This document shows positions 57,801 to 64,000 of a stretch of 64,000 nt of DNA, piece after piece; the first letter of the stretch is position 1; each line of letters starts with the position of its first letter. The position numbers and the translations under genes are program-made. The notes beneath the pieces were generated by a model, which saw only the letters and a list, made by a program, of their open reading frames with translations, was not told the origin of the DNA and made no database searches. Source of the DNA: Watersipora subatra (Eukaryota > Bryozoa > Gymnolaemata > Cheilostomatida > Watersiporidae); NCBI RefSeq assembly GCF_963576615.1, contig NC_088714.1:36311143-36375142 (forward strand). Direction: 5' to 3'.

Positions 57801-60783
57801 GTTCGCGTCGTTTGGCAGAAAGTATGGGTATCATGATCAGATTATGACTAGATGATTAGACCAAGCTGAAATGAAACTGTAAAGTAACAAGCATCTATAT
57901 TTGATAAGGGTTTTCCAGTAGAACCCAAAGTGTTTGTCATAAACTAGTGCTACGAGAAGTTTTATATTGAGCCTTTTATTGGCCCTCCAATTAACGTGAT
58001 AACATCACATGTCAAAACAATAACCACGTCGAGTTGAGTACGAAATTGAAATAAAGGGATTCCAGCCTATGGCCTTTTCGTCATGGCTGCAATTAACTGT
58101 TCATTTTTGAGCTTGTAAGAGTTTGTAATCACATTTCCACATATTCTGCACCTACATCACAGCAGAGTAAGATATGGTGAACCTTTTGATACCAAATAAC
58201 TGCAATGTGAATTTTGTTGCAATTCAACCTTTAACATTGAGTCTCCTATATTTACTAAACTAAAGGTAATAATTTTACTACTCATGAATACATTTACTAA
58301 TTAATAAAATTATAACTTTTTGCTATCACCAATCATCGTTTCCTAACTTTTTTATCATTTCACCTAGCTATAATATTGTGACTTATCGGACGCAATTGCA
58401 TTTTTAATATGCGAAAATAATGTGTGCCATATTATAACATAGCATGGCAAGGACAACATCGTGTAGTAGCTCGCTCGCTAGTCTGCAGACCTGGAGTTTT
58501 CGAGTTCAAATCCAGTGCGAAGCGGGTTTTGCTTTCCTAAAACCTATCGCTATTATTGGACCGACGAATGACAAACAATGAGATTTATATACATGTATAT
58601 AGACTAAGGGCAGAATATGCACATGTTTCTTTTCTATGCTCTGTCAACCCGCAACTACAATGTATCCCAACAGCACAAATTCCAACAGATTTCTTTGGGC
58701 TTTGTAGACCAAGCTTTGGCAGATTGATATTTGTTATATTTTGAATAACTTTGCCTATAAAATCCATAAAACCGACCTAACGTGATTAATTGTAAGGCAT
58801 TATTCTCTTGCTGCCCTTGATGAGTTGTCACAGCAACAGTTGTTGTCAACATGTTATGTTATCATGTTGGCCCATTACCATGGATGTACAGTAATACTTC
58901 AACTTACGAGTGCTCCAGCGTACGAGAAACTTGAGATACGAGCCAGCTTTTAAGCAAGTTTCAGTACTAACATACGAGCCATGTTTGAGATATGAGCTCA
59001 TGAGTCAGTTGCCAAGTATGCCGGAGGTGCTTTGTAACAACAGCATCAATCTGTATTTTTCAGCTCAGGTTATACTTTTGTACCGTGTTTTTGTGCGCGC
59101 TTTTCAGTGCAAAATTATGTGAATTAAAAGTACTGTGCGTAGACCGAAAGTTTGTCAGTAAAATGAAAAATAATGCAAAGAAAAAGCAAATGATAACAAT
59201 TGATATTAAACGGAAAATTATTGAAAAAATAAGCGAAATGTGTATGCGTGAGTGAGCTAGCTCAGCAATATGACAGAAATACATCCACAATTATCAAACA
59301 GGATTATATTCAGGGCATTTAGCTCGCAAAAGGACTAACCATAGTTTCTAAACGGCGCAGCGATCTTCACGACCGCTGATGGAGAGACCGCTCAGGCATT
59401 GGATAAAAGATAAAAGAATTGGCCGGTGACAGTGTAACTGAAACGACGCTATTTGAAAAGGCCGGTGCTATCTATCAAAACCATAAAAATAGACATTCGG
59501 ACAAGTTGGCTAGTGGTCGTGCATTAAACCTTTGTGACGACACCTGTGTTCGTCCTAATCGCAACATGTTGAAAGGGCGACAAAGGCAAACGTCCTTAGA
59601 TAGGTTCATCTTAAAACGGCCGGCTAGTCGTGAAAGCGAAACAAAGGAAAAATTAGCTAACTAGCGAGAGACTTCAAACTTTGAATGCCGAAGAAATTTT
59701 AATTACGTTAAGTTAAAAATGAAAGTTTGCTTTTAGATTTGCTTTTAAGTTTGTCTTTTAAGACTCCGATGAAATCCAAATTTATCCAAAGTCAACTGTT
59801 GTAATGAAGGATAACTTATATCTCCCCCTCTGGCAAATGCTAGCGTTAGCTGCTATTGTATGTATTTAATTTTGCATTTTAATTTATCGCATTTCCTTGC
59901 ATTATTTTTTATTTGTTTCTTTTTGAAAGCATGTGGTAAGTTAGGACAATAACCAACATGTTCTTTCTGTTACAATATCTTGTTTTGAGTGTTTTATTTG
60001 CATTTTTTAGGGTATGGAAACCAATCGATATATATTTAATTGTTCTATATATAAATAAATTGCACCAACATGCAAGTAAATTGACATACGAGCTCAGTCT
60101 CGGAACGCATTAAGCTCGTAAGTCGAAGTATGACTGTAATCATAGATATCCGTTTCCCTGGCTGCAGTATCCAACTTTTTTTGGTTGTTACCCTGACCAC
60201 AGGATGTCATCTTGTTTAATGGTGTCATTGTTTTGAAGCTTACATCGTGTGATCTTATTGTAGTGCTGTCACGGCGCATGCAGTGAAAACATGAAGTCTT
60301 TTCTCGCAGTCAACAATGTGCTAAGGTCTTGCAGGCTAGGAAATGTAGTCACCAGAGCATCTAGGCTTCTGCACCAGTGAGTCTTTATATTGGCATACAT
60401 GTCCATACCTGCCTACTTATAATGTATATGACTGGTTATGATAAATAACATCTTAATGCCGCTGTAACTTCGGTTATGGCCTCACATATTGGCTGGGATG
60501 CCCAGAGCGAGTATATTGAAGTTTTTATTCAAACATTCTGGTTCTCACTAAGTGGGTGATTTCTGCAGTTTCTGCGTTTAAACACGGGCTTTGAAATAGC
60601 AATGCGAATGGGCTAAAAAATGGAATAGTTTATTGCAGAGATATAGCAAAGGGGAAGGAGAGAGTTCCCATACCAGTTACGAATGACCTTGATGACACCA
60701 ACTATCCAACAGACTTCATTTACATTACTGATTCTGTCTGCACCTCTCCTGTTCCTATAAACAACCTCATCAACAGCCTTGCT
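39758..60783 (+). CDS. EHMT: EHMT (G9a/GLP) histone H3K9 methyltransferase, 5' and middle part, 16 coding exons
   Basis: Nuclear enzyme family that mono- and dimethylates H3 lysine 9 and reads the same mark through ankyrin repeats. The model joins exons 39758-39830, 40033-40179, 40484-43070, 43419-43525, 43749-43864, 44051-44167, 44561-44707, 46504-46682, 47304-47498, 47955-48189, 48833-48943, 49161-49274, 52113-52320, 54456-54571, 60264-60376 and 60639-60783. Every junction keeps phase, giving 4710 coding bases, about 1570 residues. Order: disordered N-terminus (1-1010), cysteine-rich RING-like domain (about 1015-1140), linker, ankyrin repeats (about 1225-1484), linker ending in DIAKG, start of pre-SET (VPIPV...TDFIYI). 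The remaining pre-SET, SET and post-SET are not in the window. A single gene of this type (not separate G9a and GLP) is usual in invertebrates. The ATG has a good context (AAAATGG) with an upstream in-frame stop. Confidence 0.9.
40033..40179 (+). CDS. EHMT: EHMT coding exon 2
   Basis: Acceptor TTTTTTTGGCAG, donor ATCGAG|GTAGGC. The peptide (VVNGVYFRNNENISVVEL, then a basic PRIKKRANR) is not a recognised domain. The frame is fixed by phase on both sides. Confidence 0.75.
40305..40438. repeat. Cluster of three hairpins in EHMT intron 2
   Basis: A perfect 48-base palindrome (CTCTGCCAGTGTCTGTGAAT and its complement) at 40305-40352 is followed by GAGTGTGAATAT.../...TCACACTC at 40360-40387 and a weaker TAAATATGTATATATTTA at about 40410. 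The inner sequence GAATATGTATATATTC is common to the first two. Confidence 0.85.
40484..43070 (+). CDS. EHMT: EHMT coding exon 3, 2.6-kb disordered region
   Basis: A single open frame of 2587 bases from acceptor TTGCTATTTTCAG to donor GATAG|GTAAGT, encoding residues about 74-936. Ser/Thr/Glu/Asn-rich and mostly disordered. It holds a strongly basic segment around residues 601-680 (KGKHKKRVVSKFGRRQWG, then EARKALNN) and an acidic patch (IEIVEDEDDNEVDEDPWPF). Basic plus acidic tracts also characterise vertebrate G9a/GLP N-termini, but I cannot align the sequences. A 153-bp piece (42393-42545) is duplicated antisense at 29330. Confidence 0.92.
43419..43525 (+). CDS. EHMT: EHMT coding exon 4
   Basis: Acceptor TTTTATGCTTTAG, donor TTTCAAA|GTAGGT. 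Encodes MWKDMFNSDVMPLDFDED and a short linker. Enters at phase 2 and leaves at phase 1, matching its neighbours. Confidence 0.8.
43749..43864 (+). CDS. EHMT: EHMT coding exon 5
   Basis: Acceptor CTCCTTTTAG, donor GTTACT|GTATGT. Encodes LALERCDKEALSPGYVNT and further linker with scattered Cys. An alternative acceptor at 43652 reads into a stop, so it was not used. Confidence 0.7.
44051..44167 (+). CDS. EHMT: EHMT coding exon 6, start of cysteine-rich domain
   Basis: Acceptor TTTTAACATAG, donor AGTAAA|GTAAGC. Encodes KLCTCKIGSS and FYCQAVETLGSK, which match the LCSC...C...GELSGC start of the EHMT RING-like zinc-binding region. Confidence 0.88.
44561..44707 (+). CDS. EHMT: EHMT coding exon 7, cysteine-rich domain
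   Basis: Acceptor GACACAATTACAG, donor ACATCG|GTAAGT. Encodes SRLPLMVLCKQHWKKLSHH and GCCPVCGLFCTS, nearly the family's VALMVLCETH...HHCCPGCGYFCTA. All zinc-binding Cys/His positions I can compare are kept. Confidence 0.93.
45245..45433 (+). repeat. 22-bp minisatellite in EHMT intron 7, about 8 copies
   Basis: The unit is GTGTTTCTGATCACTAGTAC then AA. Copies are almost identical. Each contains two palindromes, TGATCA and ACTAGT. Confidence 0.95.
45932..46495 (+). repeat. 39-bp minisatellite in EHMT intron 7, about 14 copies
   Basis: The unit is GCATTTGTTTTCATAAGCTG then ACAGCTGTTTATGCATTGT. Variants are AAGCTG/AACTTG, GTTTATG/GTATATG and GTGC/GCGC. A block of about five units is repeated. 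The array ends 8 bases before the exon 8 acceptor AG, so its last unit provides the upstream pyrimidine-rich sequence. Long frames on both strands are artefacts. Confidence 0.95.
46504..46682 (+). CDS. EHMT: EHMT coding exon 8, end of cysteine-rich domain
   Basis: Acceptor TTGTTTTTGCTTTTAG directly follows the 39-bp minisatellite. Encodes GTFIDCTSGKGHLHHSAC and IYLCPHCGEKSSQVTV, matching GTFLEC...HKAC...FCPHCGED in vertebrates. The donor chosen is AGAGT|GTAAGT, which keeps phase with exon 9. Confidence 0.92.
47304..47498 (+). CDS. EHMT: EHMT coding exon 9, linker before ankyrin repeats
   Basis: Acceptor GTCATTGATAG, donor GCAAT|GTAAGT. Encodes GNEGIARMCIRLVSRPPT and KLISIMSGLEHLLPAM. In position it is the spacer between the RING-like and ankyrin parts. 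Phase agrees on both sides. Confidence 0.8.
47955..48189 (+). CDS. EHMT: EHMT coding exon 10, first ankyrin repeats
   Basis: Encodes VTVYDLSSYIIKNDLSQL, then GKTLLHIAVQSNSLATVHCL, equivalent to YLSVKQGEL and RTPLHAAAQKG in the family. Donor GTCATT|GTGAGT. The acceptor (GATATTGAAG) has a poor pyrimidine tract. It was chosen because an in-frame stop lies just upstream and it alone restores phase 2. Confidence 0.85.
48833..48943 (+). CDS. EHMT: EHMT coding exon 11, ankyrin repeat
   Basis: Acceptor ATATGTTGTAG, donor GCACTG|GTAGGC, phase 0 at both ends. Encodes VNTADAKGVSPLMLAAKMNQ and LDIVKYLIGAGAL, a complete ankyrin unit. Confidence 0.93.
49161..49274 (+). CDS. EHMT: EHMT coding exon 12, ankyrin repeat
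   Basis: Acceptor TTTCTGACAG, donor TGCGCA|GTGAGT, phase 0. Encodes WRDIDGMTSLHCAAVAGNK and CDYMLKEAHANIDCA, matching the family's EDGSTCLHHAAKIGN...VDVNAQ repeat. Confidence 0.93.
49635..49880. repeat. Dispersed repeat, copy 2 (same family as 13336-13585)
   Basis: Shares CTTCTATTTGAACG, AATAGAGGCTGGCA(T/C)TGTATTTTTCAA, GGAAGATAAATTTAAC and CCCTTTTTGGATGCAATAAA in order with copy 1. It lies in EHMT intron 12. MITE copy 3 begins right after it. Confidence 0.65.
49886..50793 (+). mobile_element. piggyBac-type MITE, copy 3, in EHMT intron 12
   Basis: Flanked by TTAA at 49882-49885 and 50794-50797. Same long inverted arms and same interior as copy 1 in the same orientation (908 bp). Confidence 0.8.
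51498..51632 (+). mobile_element. Solo right arm of the piggyBac-type MITE, copy 4
   Basis: Only the right terminal arm is present (CTCGTTTTTGAGCTTTTAAG through GAATTTTGTTGCAAGTCCACC), followed by TTAA. The left arm and interior are missing, about 700 bp downstream of full copy 3 in the same intron. Confidence 0.75.
51725..52015 (+). repeat. 33-bp minisatellite just upstream of EHMT exon 13, about 9 copies
   Basis: The unit is GGGTATTTAGGGTGGACAGT then CCTCTTTATCTCG. The array ends about 100 bases before the exon 13 acceptor. Each unit contains CCTCTTTATC, a pyrimidine-rich run. Confidence 0.93.
52113..52320 (+). CDS. EHMT: EHMT coding exon 13, H3K9me-reading ankyrin repeats
   Basis: Acceptor TTATTATTGCAG, donor AACTAG|GTGGGT. 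Encodes DEGGWTPLIWAIDNGH and NTCIHWGAYSGNTDIIRLL. The aromatic-cage residues of EHMT ankyrin repeats are visible: Trp at model positions 1381, 1386 and 1419, with Asp1389 in place of the usual Glu. Confidence 0.95.
52348..54070 (+). mobile_element. Tigger/pogo- or mariner-like element, 1.7 kb, non-coding
   Basis: Ends in 22-bp inverted repeats (CAGTGCACCCTCGAGATACG at the left, CGTATCTCGAAGGTACACTG at the right), each flanked by TA, the target of Tc1/mariner-pogo elements. No transposase frame survives. It begins 28 bases after the end of EHMT exon 13. Parts of the same family occur in 60939-63142. Confidence 0.75.
54187..54237. repeat. Perfect 22-bp hairpin in EHMT intron 13
   Basis: Left arm GTTTTACATAAAGCGTCGAG plus GT, 7-base loop TTTATGT, and an exactly complementary right arm. 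It lies 218 bases before the exon 14 acceptor, outside the Tigger-like element. Confidence 0.88.
54456..54571 (+). CDS. EHMT: EHMT coding exon 14, last ankyrin repeat
   Basis: Acceptor TTTGTCTTTTTAG, donor GCTGAG|GTGAGT. Encodes GDRPLHIAVKQARTDAVILL and SHGADTTVINNLHQTPAE, aligned with GDTPLHIAARESYHDCV...RNKEGDTAWDL in the family. Confidence 0.94.
54745..55552 (+). repeat. TTATG-based low-complexity array in EHMT intron 14
   Basis: Composed of TTATG, TTATAT and TTCTA units in irregular order, about 800 bp. All three frames are open (YYVMFYYV-type translations), which is an artefact. Confidence 0.95.
55600..57180. other. EHMT intron 14, unique part
   Basis: About 1.6 kb with no supported exon or repeat family. 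Short open frames here lack coding support. Confidence 0.4.
57186..58375. mobile_element. Foldback element split at its centre by a MITE
   Basis: Left arm 57186-57317 and right arm 58235-58375 are inverted copies, roughly 93% alike over about 135 bp (shared AGTAAATGTATTCATGAGTA and GATGATTGGTGATAGCAAAA). The MITE at 57322-58230 lies exactly between them, at a TTAA in the palindrome's centre (GAGACTCAAAG/TTAA/CATTGAGTCTC). Confidence 0.75.
57322..58230 (-). mobile_element. piggyBac-type MITE, copy 5, in EHMT intron 14
   Basis: Flanked by TTAA at 57318-57321 and 58231-58234. Interior orientation is opposite to copies 1 and 3. About 909 bp. Confidence 0.8.
58445..58545 (+). mobile_element. tRNA-related fragment (SINE head)
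   Basis: GTGTAGTAGCTCGCTCGCTA (box A-like) is followed about 30 bases later by GAGTTCAAATCC (box B). The cloverleaf does not close, so this is probably a SINE head rather than a tRNA gene. Confidence 0.4.
58899..60136 (+). mobile_element. Tigger/pogo-type DNA transposon, internally deleted
   Basis: Inverted ends CAGTAATACTTCAACTTACG and CGTAAGTCGAAGTATGACTG are flanked by TA. The interior (about 59150-59664) keeps pieces of a pogo-type (CENP-B-like) transposase: an N-terminal helix-turn-helix region with stops, then KGLTIVSKRRSDLHD, AGDSVTETTLFEKAGAIY and a C-terminal RQTSLDRFI. The DDE catalytic middle is missing. It ends 127 bases before EHMT exon 15. Confidence 0.8.
59419..59664 (+). pseudogene. 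Tigger-type transposase remnant (N-terminal end fused to C-terminus)
   Basis: An 81-codon frame joins the AGDSVTETTLFEKAGAIY segment, normally early in the protein, to the C-terminal KGRQRQTSLDRFILKRP segment, bypassing the whole catalytic core. Upstream coding is broken by stops and a frameshift. Non-autonomous by its structure. Confidence 0.7.
60264..60376 (+). CDS. EHMT: EHMT coding exon 15, ankyrin to pre-SET linker
   Basis: Acceptor GATCTTATTGTAG, donor CACCA|GTGAGT. Encodes CCHGACSENMKSFLAVNNVL and RSCRLGNVVTRASRLLH. RLGN..TRA.R aligns with RLGVGNRAIR in vertebrate G9a. Two other AG acceptors (60296, 60309) exist: the first also keeps phase and gives a shorter exon, the second does not fit exon 14. 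The preceding intron is 5.7 kb and full of transposons. Confidence 0.75.
60639..60783 (+). CDS. EHMT: EHMT coding exon 16, start of pre-SET domain
   Basis: Acceptor AGTTTATTGCAG, donor CTTGCT|GTGAGT. Encodes DIAKGKERVPIPVTNDLDDT and NYPTDFIYITDSVCTSP, matching RD(V/I)ARGYE.(V/I)PIP...P..YKYIS..C in EHMT pre-SET. The zinc-cluster cysteines (C.C...C) should lie in the next exon. I find no candidate for it before 64000. Confidence 0.93.
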
Positions 60784-60938
60784 GTGAGTCTCTTCACATC
60801 TTTCTCCTTGCTTGGCCTAGTATGCTTTTATTTACAGGTTTGCTTCCTATCAGTTGCCATTCATTACATTGTTAATATTTTTGGGTGAATTCATAGGTTT
60901 CATGGAGGGTGTTCCACTGTGTAATGCCCAGTAATGTA

Positions 60939-63142
60939 CAGTGCACTCTCAGGATATGATTTTGGTTTTGTTCCAGGGTTGGCATCGTATATCGTAAAAT
61001 ATCGCATGTAGGGTTATAGAAATCTTAGTAGTTATATAATGCAAACATCCCCTGGTAAATGGTCCAAATTTTATATAAGTGCTGAACATATTAGAAATTA
61101 GTAACAAAATAGTACATGTATGTTAACCTTAGTAATTATAGTTACTTAGGGTAACTTTATTATTCTTAGTGAATTTATAGGTTATGATCTGCATTAAAAT
61201 GTAACGTTACACTGCCTATGAGCAGTATTACGTACCATAGAAACTTTTTACCTTCAAGATAGACATGCGTATAACAAAAACTTTGAATTCATTTCAAATA
61301 AGTTTAGCTGACTAAACTTAAAGCTAAGTTTTAGTATGTATTTTTAATTATTTTGTTGAATTTTGACGTTGTATCACTAAAATGTTATCACTTATCAGTT
61401 TCTGTTTTTGCTTTTTCTAAAACTTTTAGCTGACCTGTTTAAAACCTTTTCAACCTAATTCAGCAAGAAAACCCAAACGATGCTGTTTTTGTATGATAAT
61501 GAAGTGGACTTGTAGCAGGTTAAGAGAAGTTGTCTGACCAAGGGACCTTCTGTATAAAGGGATTGCAACTCCAACTTTGCTACTGGTTTGAAGGGAAAAT
61601 ATTACCATTTTACACACGAGAATTGCTGGACTGAGAGAAATCAGTCATGTTGTCTTTTTCAGGAGTTGTGAAGATATTTTCAGCAAACATCATTTCGGTG
61701 TCTTAGTTATTTTTACTTATGTAATAAGCACACCGATTGCCAGATTTGAACCTAGTCAAAAAATATTGTTGAATTCGTATGGTGAAATAAGATTAGTATG
61801 GTAAGATGAAAAATCATGTTCCACTTGGTAAGGTGAAAACCCGTATATCAGGGTAATCCATAGATATATAAACCTAGATTGGCCAATAATAGCTATTCCC
61901 ATTGGTTGCCTTGTCAGACTTAAATAGCATAACGTCAAAACAATGCATGTATAATATATATTATTTATCTCTTGTGTGGCATTTTTTCATATTTTATTCA
62001 TTTTATTTGTTTCCTTTTGATTTTATGTTTTATTTTCTTGTTTAACCATGTCTTTGCATATGGGCTTGTTATCTCCTACGTGAATACAATTCATCGTATG
62101 TATGTAAGTCATATAACTAGCTACTCAAGATAGTTGACGCATCCACATTACTTTCTGAAACTTGCTAAAGCCCTTCCCCCCTAGGGTATAAATACGCACA
62201 AACTTTGTACGTATGGTTACATTGATTCTTGTGCACATTTCATACAAGACACACTACTGTACCACATTCTCTGGATCCTTTTACAAGCGCTAGCTAGTAA
62301 TTTTCTGCATCGCACCATCAATTTTTTCATAGAAAAAAGTAGAAAAATTGGACAGGAATGGACAACTTCTTTTAGCCTGCTAAAAAATTCCAATTCATTA
62401 CGTTTTAAATTTATTTTCAAGTGTACAGCACCATAATTAGCATTGATACGGTGTTGCCTCCTCTCTGCTTTACTCGCTACATGTACCAGCTAAAGCCACG
62501 TTACTCCGAAGGTATGTACATCCTGTATAGGAAATAAAATTTTATTTTTCTTTTCGGTAGCCATTAAATGGTCAAGTGTGCGAGCGGCCGCTTTCTATAA
62601 GTGCATCGCTTGGCCTTATTGATTTAGGTTGAAAAAGGTTTCAACCAGATAGGCTAAAGTTTATAGTGAAAGTGAAGAGAGGAACTGCTGAAGGATAAAA
62701 TTTCGTAATAAAAAGTTGAAATTCAGTAAAATAGTTCAAAATACATACTAAAACTTAGTTTAAGTGTAGGTTTAGCAAGCTAAACTTACTTCAAGTGAAT
62801 TCAAAGTTTATGTTATGCGTACCTTTTGAAGGCAAGAACTCCTTACTGTACATACTGCATTTGGTACACACATTATAATTTTGCGTTTTATTGCAGATCA
62901 TAACCATTAAAATACACTAAATACAATATAGTTACTCTAGGTAACTATAATTACTAAAGTTAACATACTATTTTGTTGCTAATTGTCAATATGTACAAGT
63001 TTTTATAAAAACAATTGACGATTTTTACCAGGGGATGTTTGCATTGTATAATCACAATGGTCTCTATACCCCTACATACGATTTTTTCACCATATGATGC
63101 CAACCCTGGAACGAATTAACATCGTATCTCGAGGGTGCACTG
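60939..63142. mobile_element. Composite of two Tigger/mariner-like copies in opposite orientation
   Basis: The left copy starts CAGTGCACTCTCAGGATATG at 60939 after TA, with matching 3' sequence (GTATATCAGGGTAATC) at about 61855 but no terminal repeat. From about 61945 to 63142 the sequence is the reverse complement of the 5' half of the 52348 element and ends in GAGGGTGCACTG before TA. Between them, 61859-61900 matches the P-like terminal repeat (CCATAGATAT, CCTAGATTGGCCAATAATAG). Lies in the EHMT intron after exon 16. Confidence 0.6.
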
Positions 63143-63144
63143 TA

Positions 63145-63645
63145 CTTCAAAAATAATTTTTGCAGCACTTTTCGATTATCACAGGTGACCAACAGGCTCA
63201 TCATGATTATCAGACAATGATATGTACTCCTTCGAGCTAAGGTTAAAAAGTTGAACAATTTTTTACGGTAAGTTATAAGATATCAGTGCTAAAAGGGCAT
63301 TACAATGGCAGCATTACAATGACAATAAAACAGACGCGTAAAAACAATAGACATGGTTTTATTGAATGCGTGAAGTATATTTGTAAAAATATTTTGACGA
63401 ATGAGGTTGCATGAAAGTGTAGACAGAAACCATCCTGTAACAACTACGTCCCATTTGAGCCATTTTGGAAAGCGAATCCAAACTACGGCGGTCTCGTGTG
63501 GCTGCGATTAACTGTTCGGTTTTTAGCTTTTAAGAGCTTGTAATCACATTTCCACATATTTGGCACCTACAACACAACAGAGTAAGACATGGTGAATCTT
63601 GTGATACCAAATAACTGTAATGTGAATTTTATTGCAAGTCAACCT
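63145..63645 (+). mobile_element. Partial piggyBac-type MITE, copy 6 (3' half)
   Basis: The right half of the MITE family is present, ending AACCT before TTAA (63646-63649). The left edge is where the Tigger-like terminal repeat ends, at the position CTTC..AAATAATTTTTGCAGC that is internal in copy 2, so the Tigger-like element inserted into or replaced part of this MITE. Confidence 0.7.
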
Positions 63646-64000
63646 TTAAACAATACCATGATGTTGAACCCCAGCAACTTCTCCATGGTAGCAATTAGTG
63701 CTAGCCTGGGAAAGTTTTTCACCAGCACTACTAAGCAACACTCTCGTCGCTTTCTCACTGTGGTTGCAAACCTCAATAACCACAGGCGAAGACAAAGTCA
63801 AGCCACCACGATTCTTAACTGTGATTAGGGAAATCGCTGCTTGGTTTACATCATAGTTGGTAACATCCACGATACTAGTGATACAATCATTACATTTCAG
63901 CTTTGGTGACCTAGCCAGCTACATAGCCAGCTGTAAAATAATCATTGTCTTATTTTTGACTTAGGACATACTTGAATACTCATCATATTTAGTCATTTTT
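63646..64000 (-). pseudogene. P-element/THAP9-type transposase C-terminal fragment (continues past window)
   Basis: The minus strand from about 63905 downward reads KCNDCI, then ISLITVKNRGGLTLSSPVVI and EVCNHSEKATRVLL. C-x2-C followed by KNRGGL..PS and a helix is the C-terminal pattern of P-type transposases and matches the remnant near 7140-7260. The upstream part of the coding sequence lies beyond 64000. It abuts MITE copy 6. Confidence 0.5.

Noticed and set aside
63589..63828. 79-codon + strand ORF at the window end
   Set aside because: It spans the MITE right arm and the antisense of the P-like fragment, so it is a shadow frame.

Overview
This is AT-rich, intron-containing animal DNA, very probably from an invertebrate. 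The evidence is a multi-exon chromatin gene with GT-AG introns and metazoan domains, tRNA-derived SINEs, many DNA-transposon remnants (piggyBac-type MITEs with TTAA duplications, P-element-like and Tigger/pogo-like pieces), and an exceptional load of minisatellites and satellites. I cannot name the species. No bacterial, phage, CRISPR or operon structure is present. Most long open frames are translations of tandem repeats, not genes.

Layout. 1-4.2 kb: the 3' end of an unidentified + strand gene (exon up to 66, terminal exon 3671-4022, poly(A) signal at 4223). Its intron carries a MITE and a 2-kb array of a 16-bp unit. 5.2-9.6 kb: another 16-bp array, split by a P-element-like transposon that itself contains a MITE. 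10.1-11.6 kb: a tentative minus-strand 3' gene end around a 570-bp purine-rich tract. 12.1-13.2 kb: a 35/36-bp array. 16.0-25.65 kb: a 9.65-kb array of a 43-bp unit with higher-order structure. 27.1-31.3 kb: a 28-bp array, a foldback element, retroelement-like repeats, a palindrome, an antisense 153-bp copy of an exon from the downstream gene, and more than 1.3 kb of uninterrupted GTAT. 32.6-34.35 kb: 41-bp and 16-bp arrays.

37.4 to beyond 60.8 kb: the main gene, an EHMT (G9a/GLP) histone H3K9 methyltransferase on the + strand. I could build sixteen coding exons whose splice phases all agree, about 1570 codons. They encode a long disordered N-terminal region (one 2.6-kb exon), the EHMT cysteine-rich RING-like domain, the ankyrin repeats with the methyl-lysine aromatic cage, and the beginning of pre-SET. 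The rest of pre-SET and the catalytic SET domain must lie beyond base 64000. The introns hold minisatellites, perfect hairpins, MITEs and Tigger/pogo-like elements, some within about 30-130 bases of splice sites.

The two supported genes do not form a recognisable functional module. The best leads are the recent antisense copy of an EHMT exon piece beside a palindrome, the intronic array that repeats a 5' splice-site consensus, the MITE inserted at the centre of another palindrome, and the higher-order structure of the 43-bp satellite.
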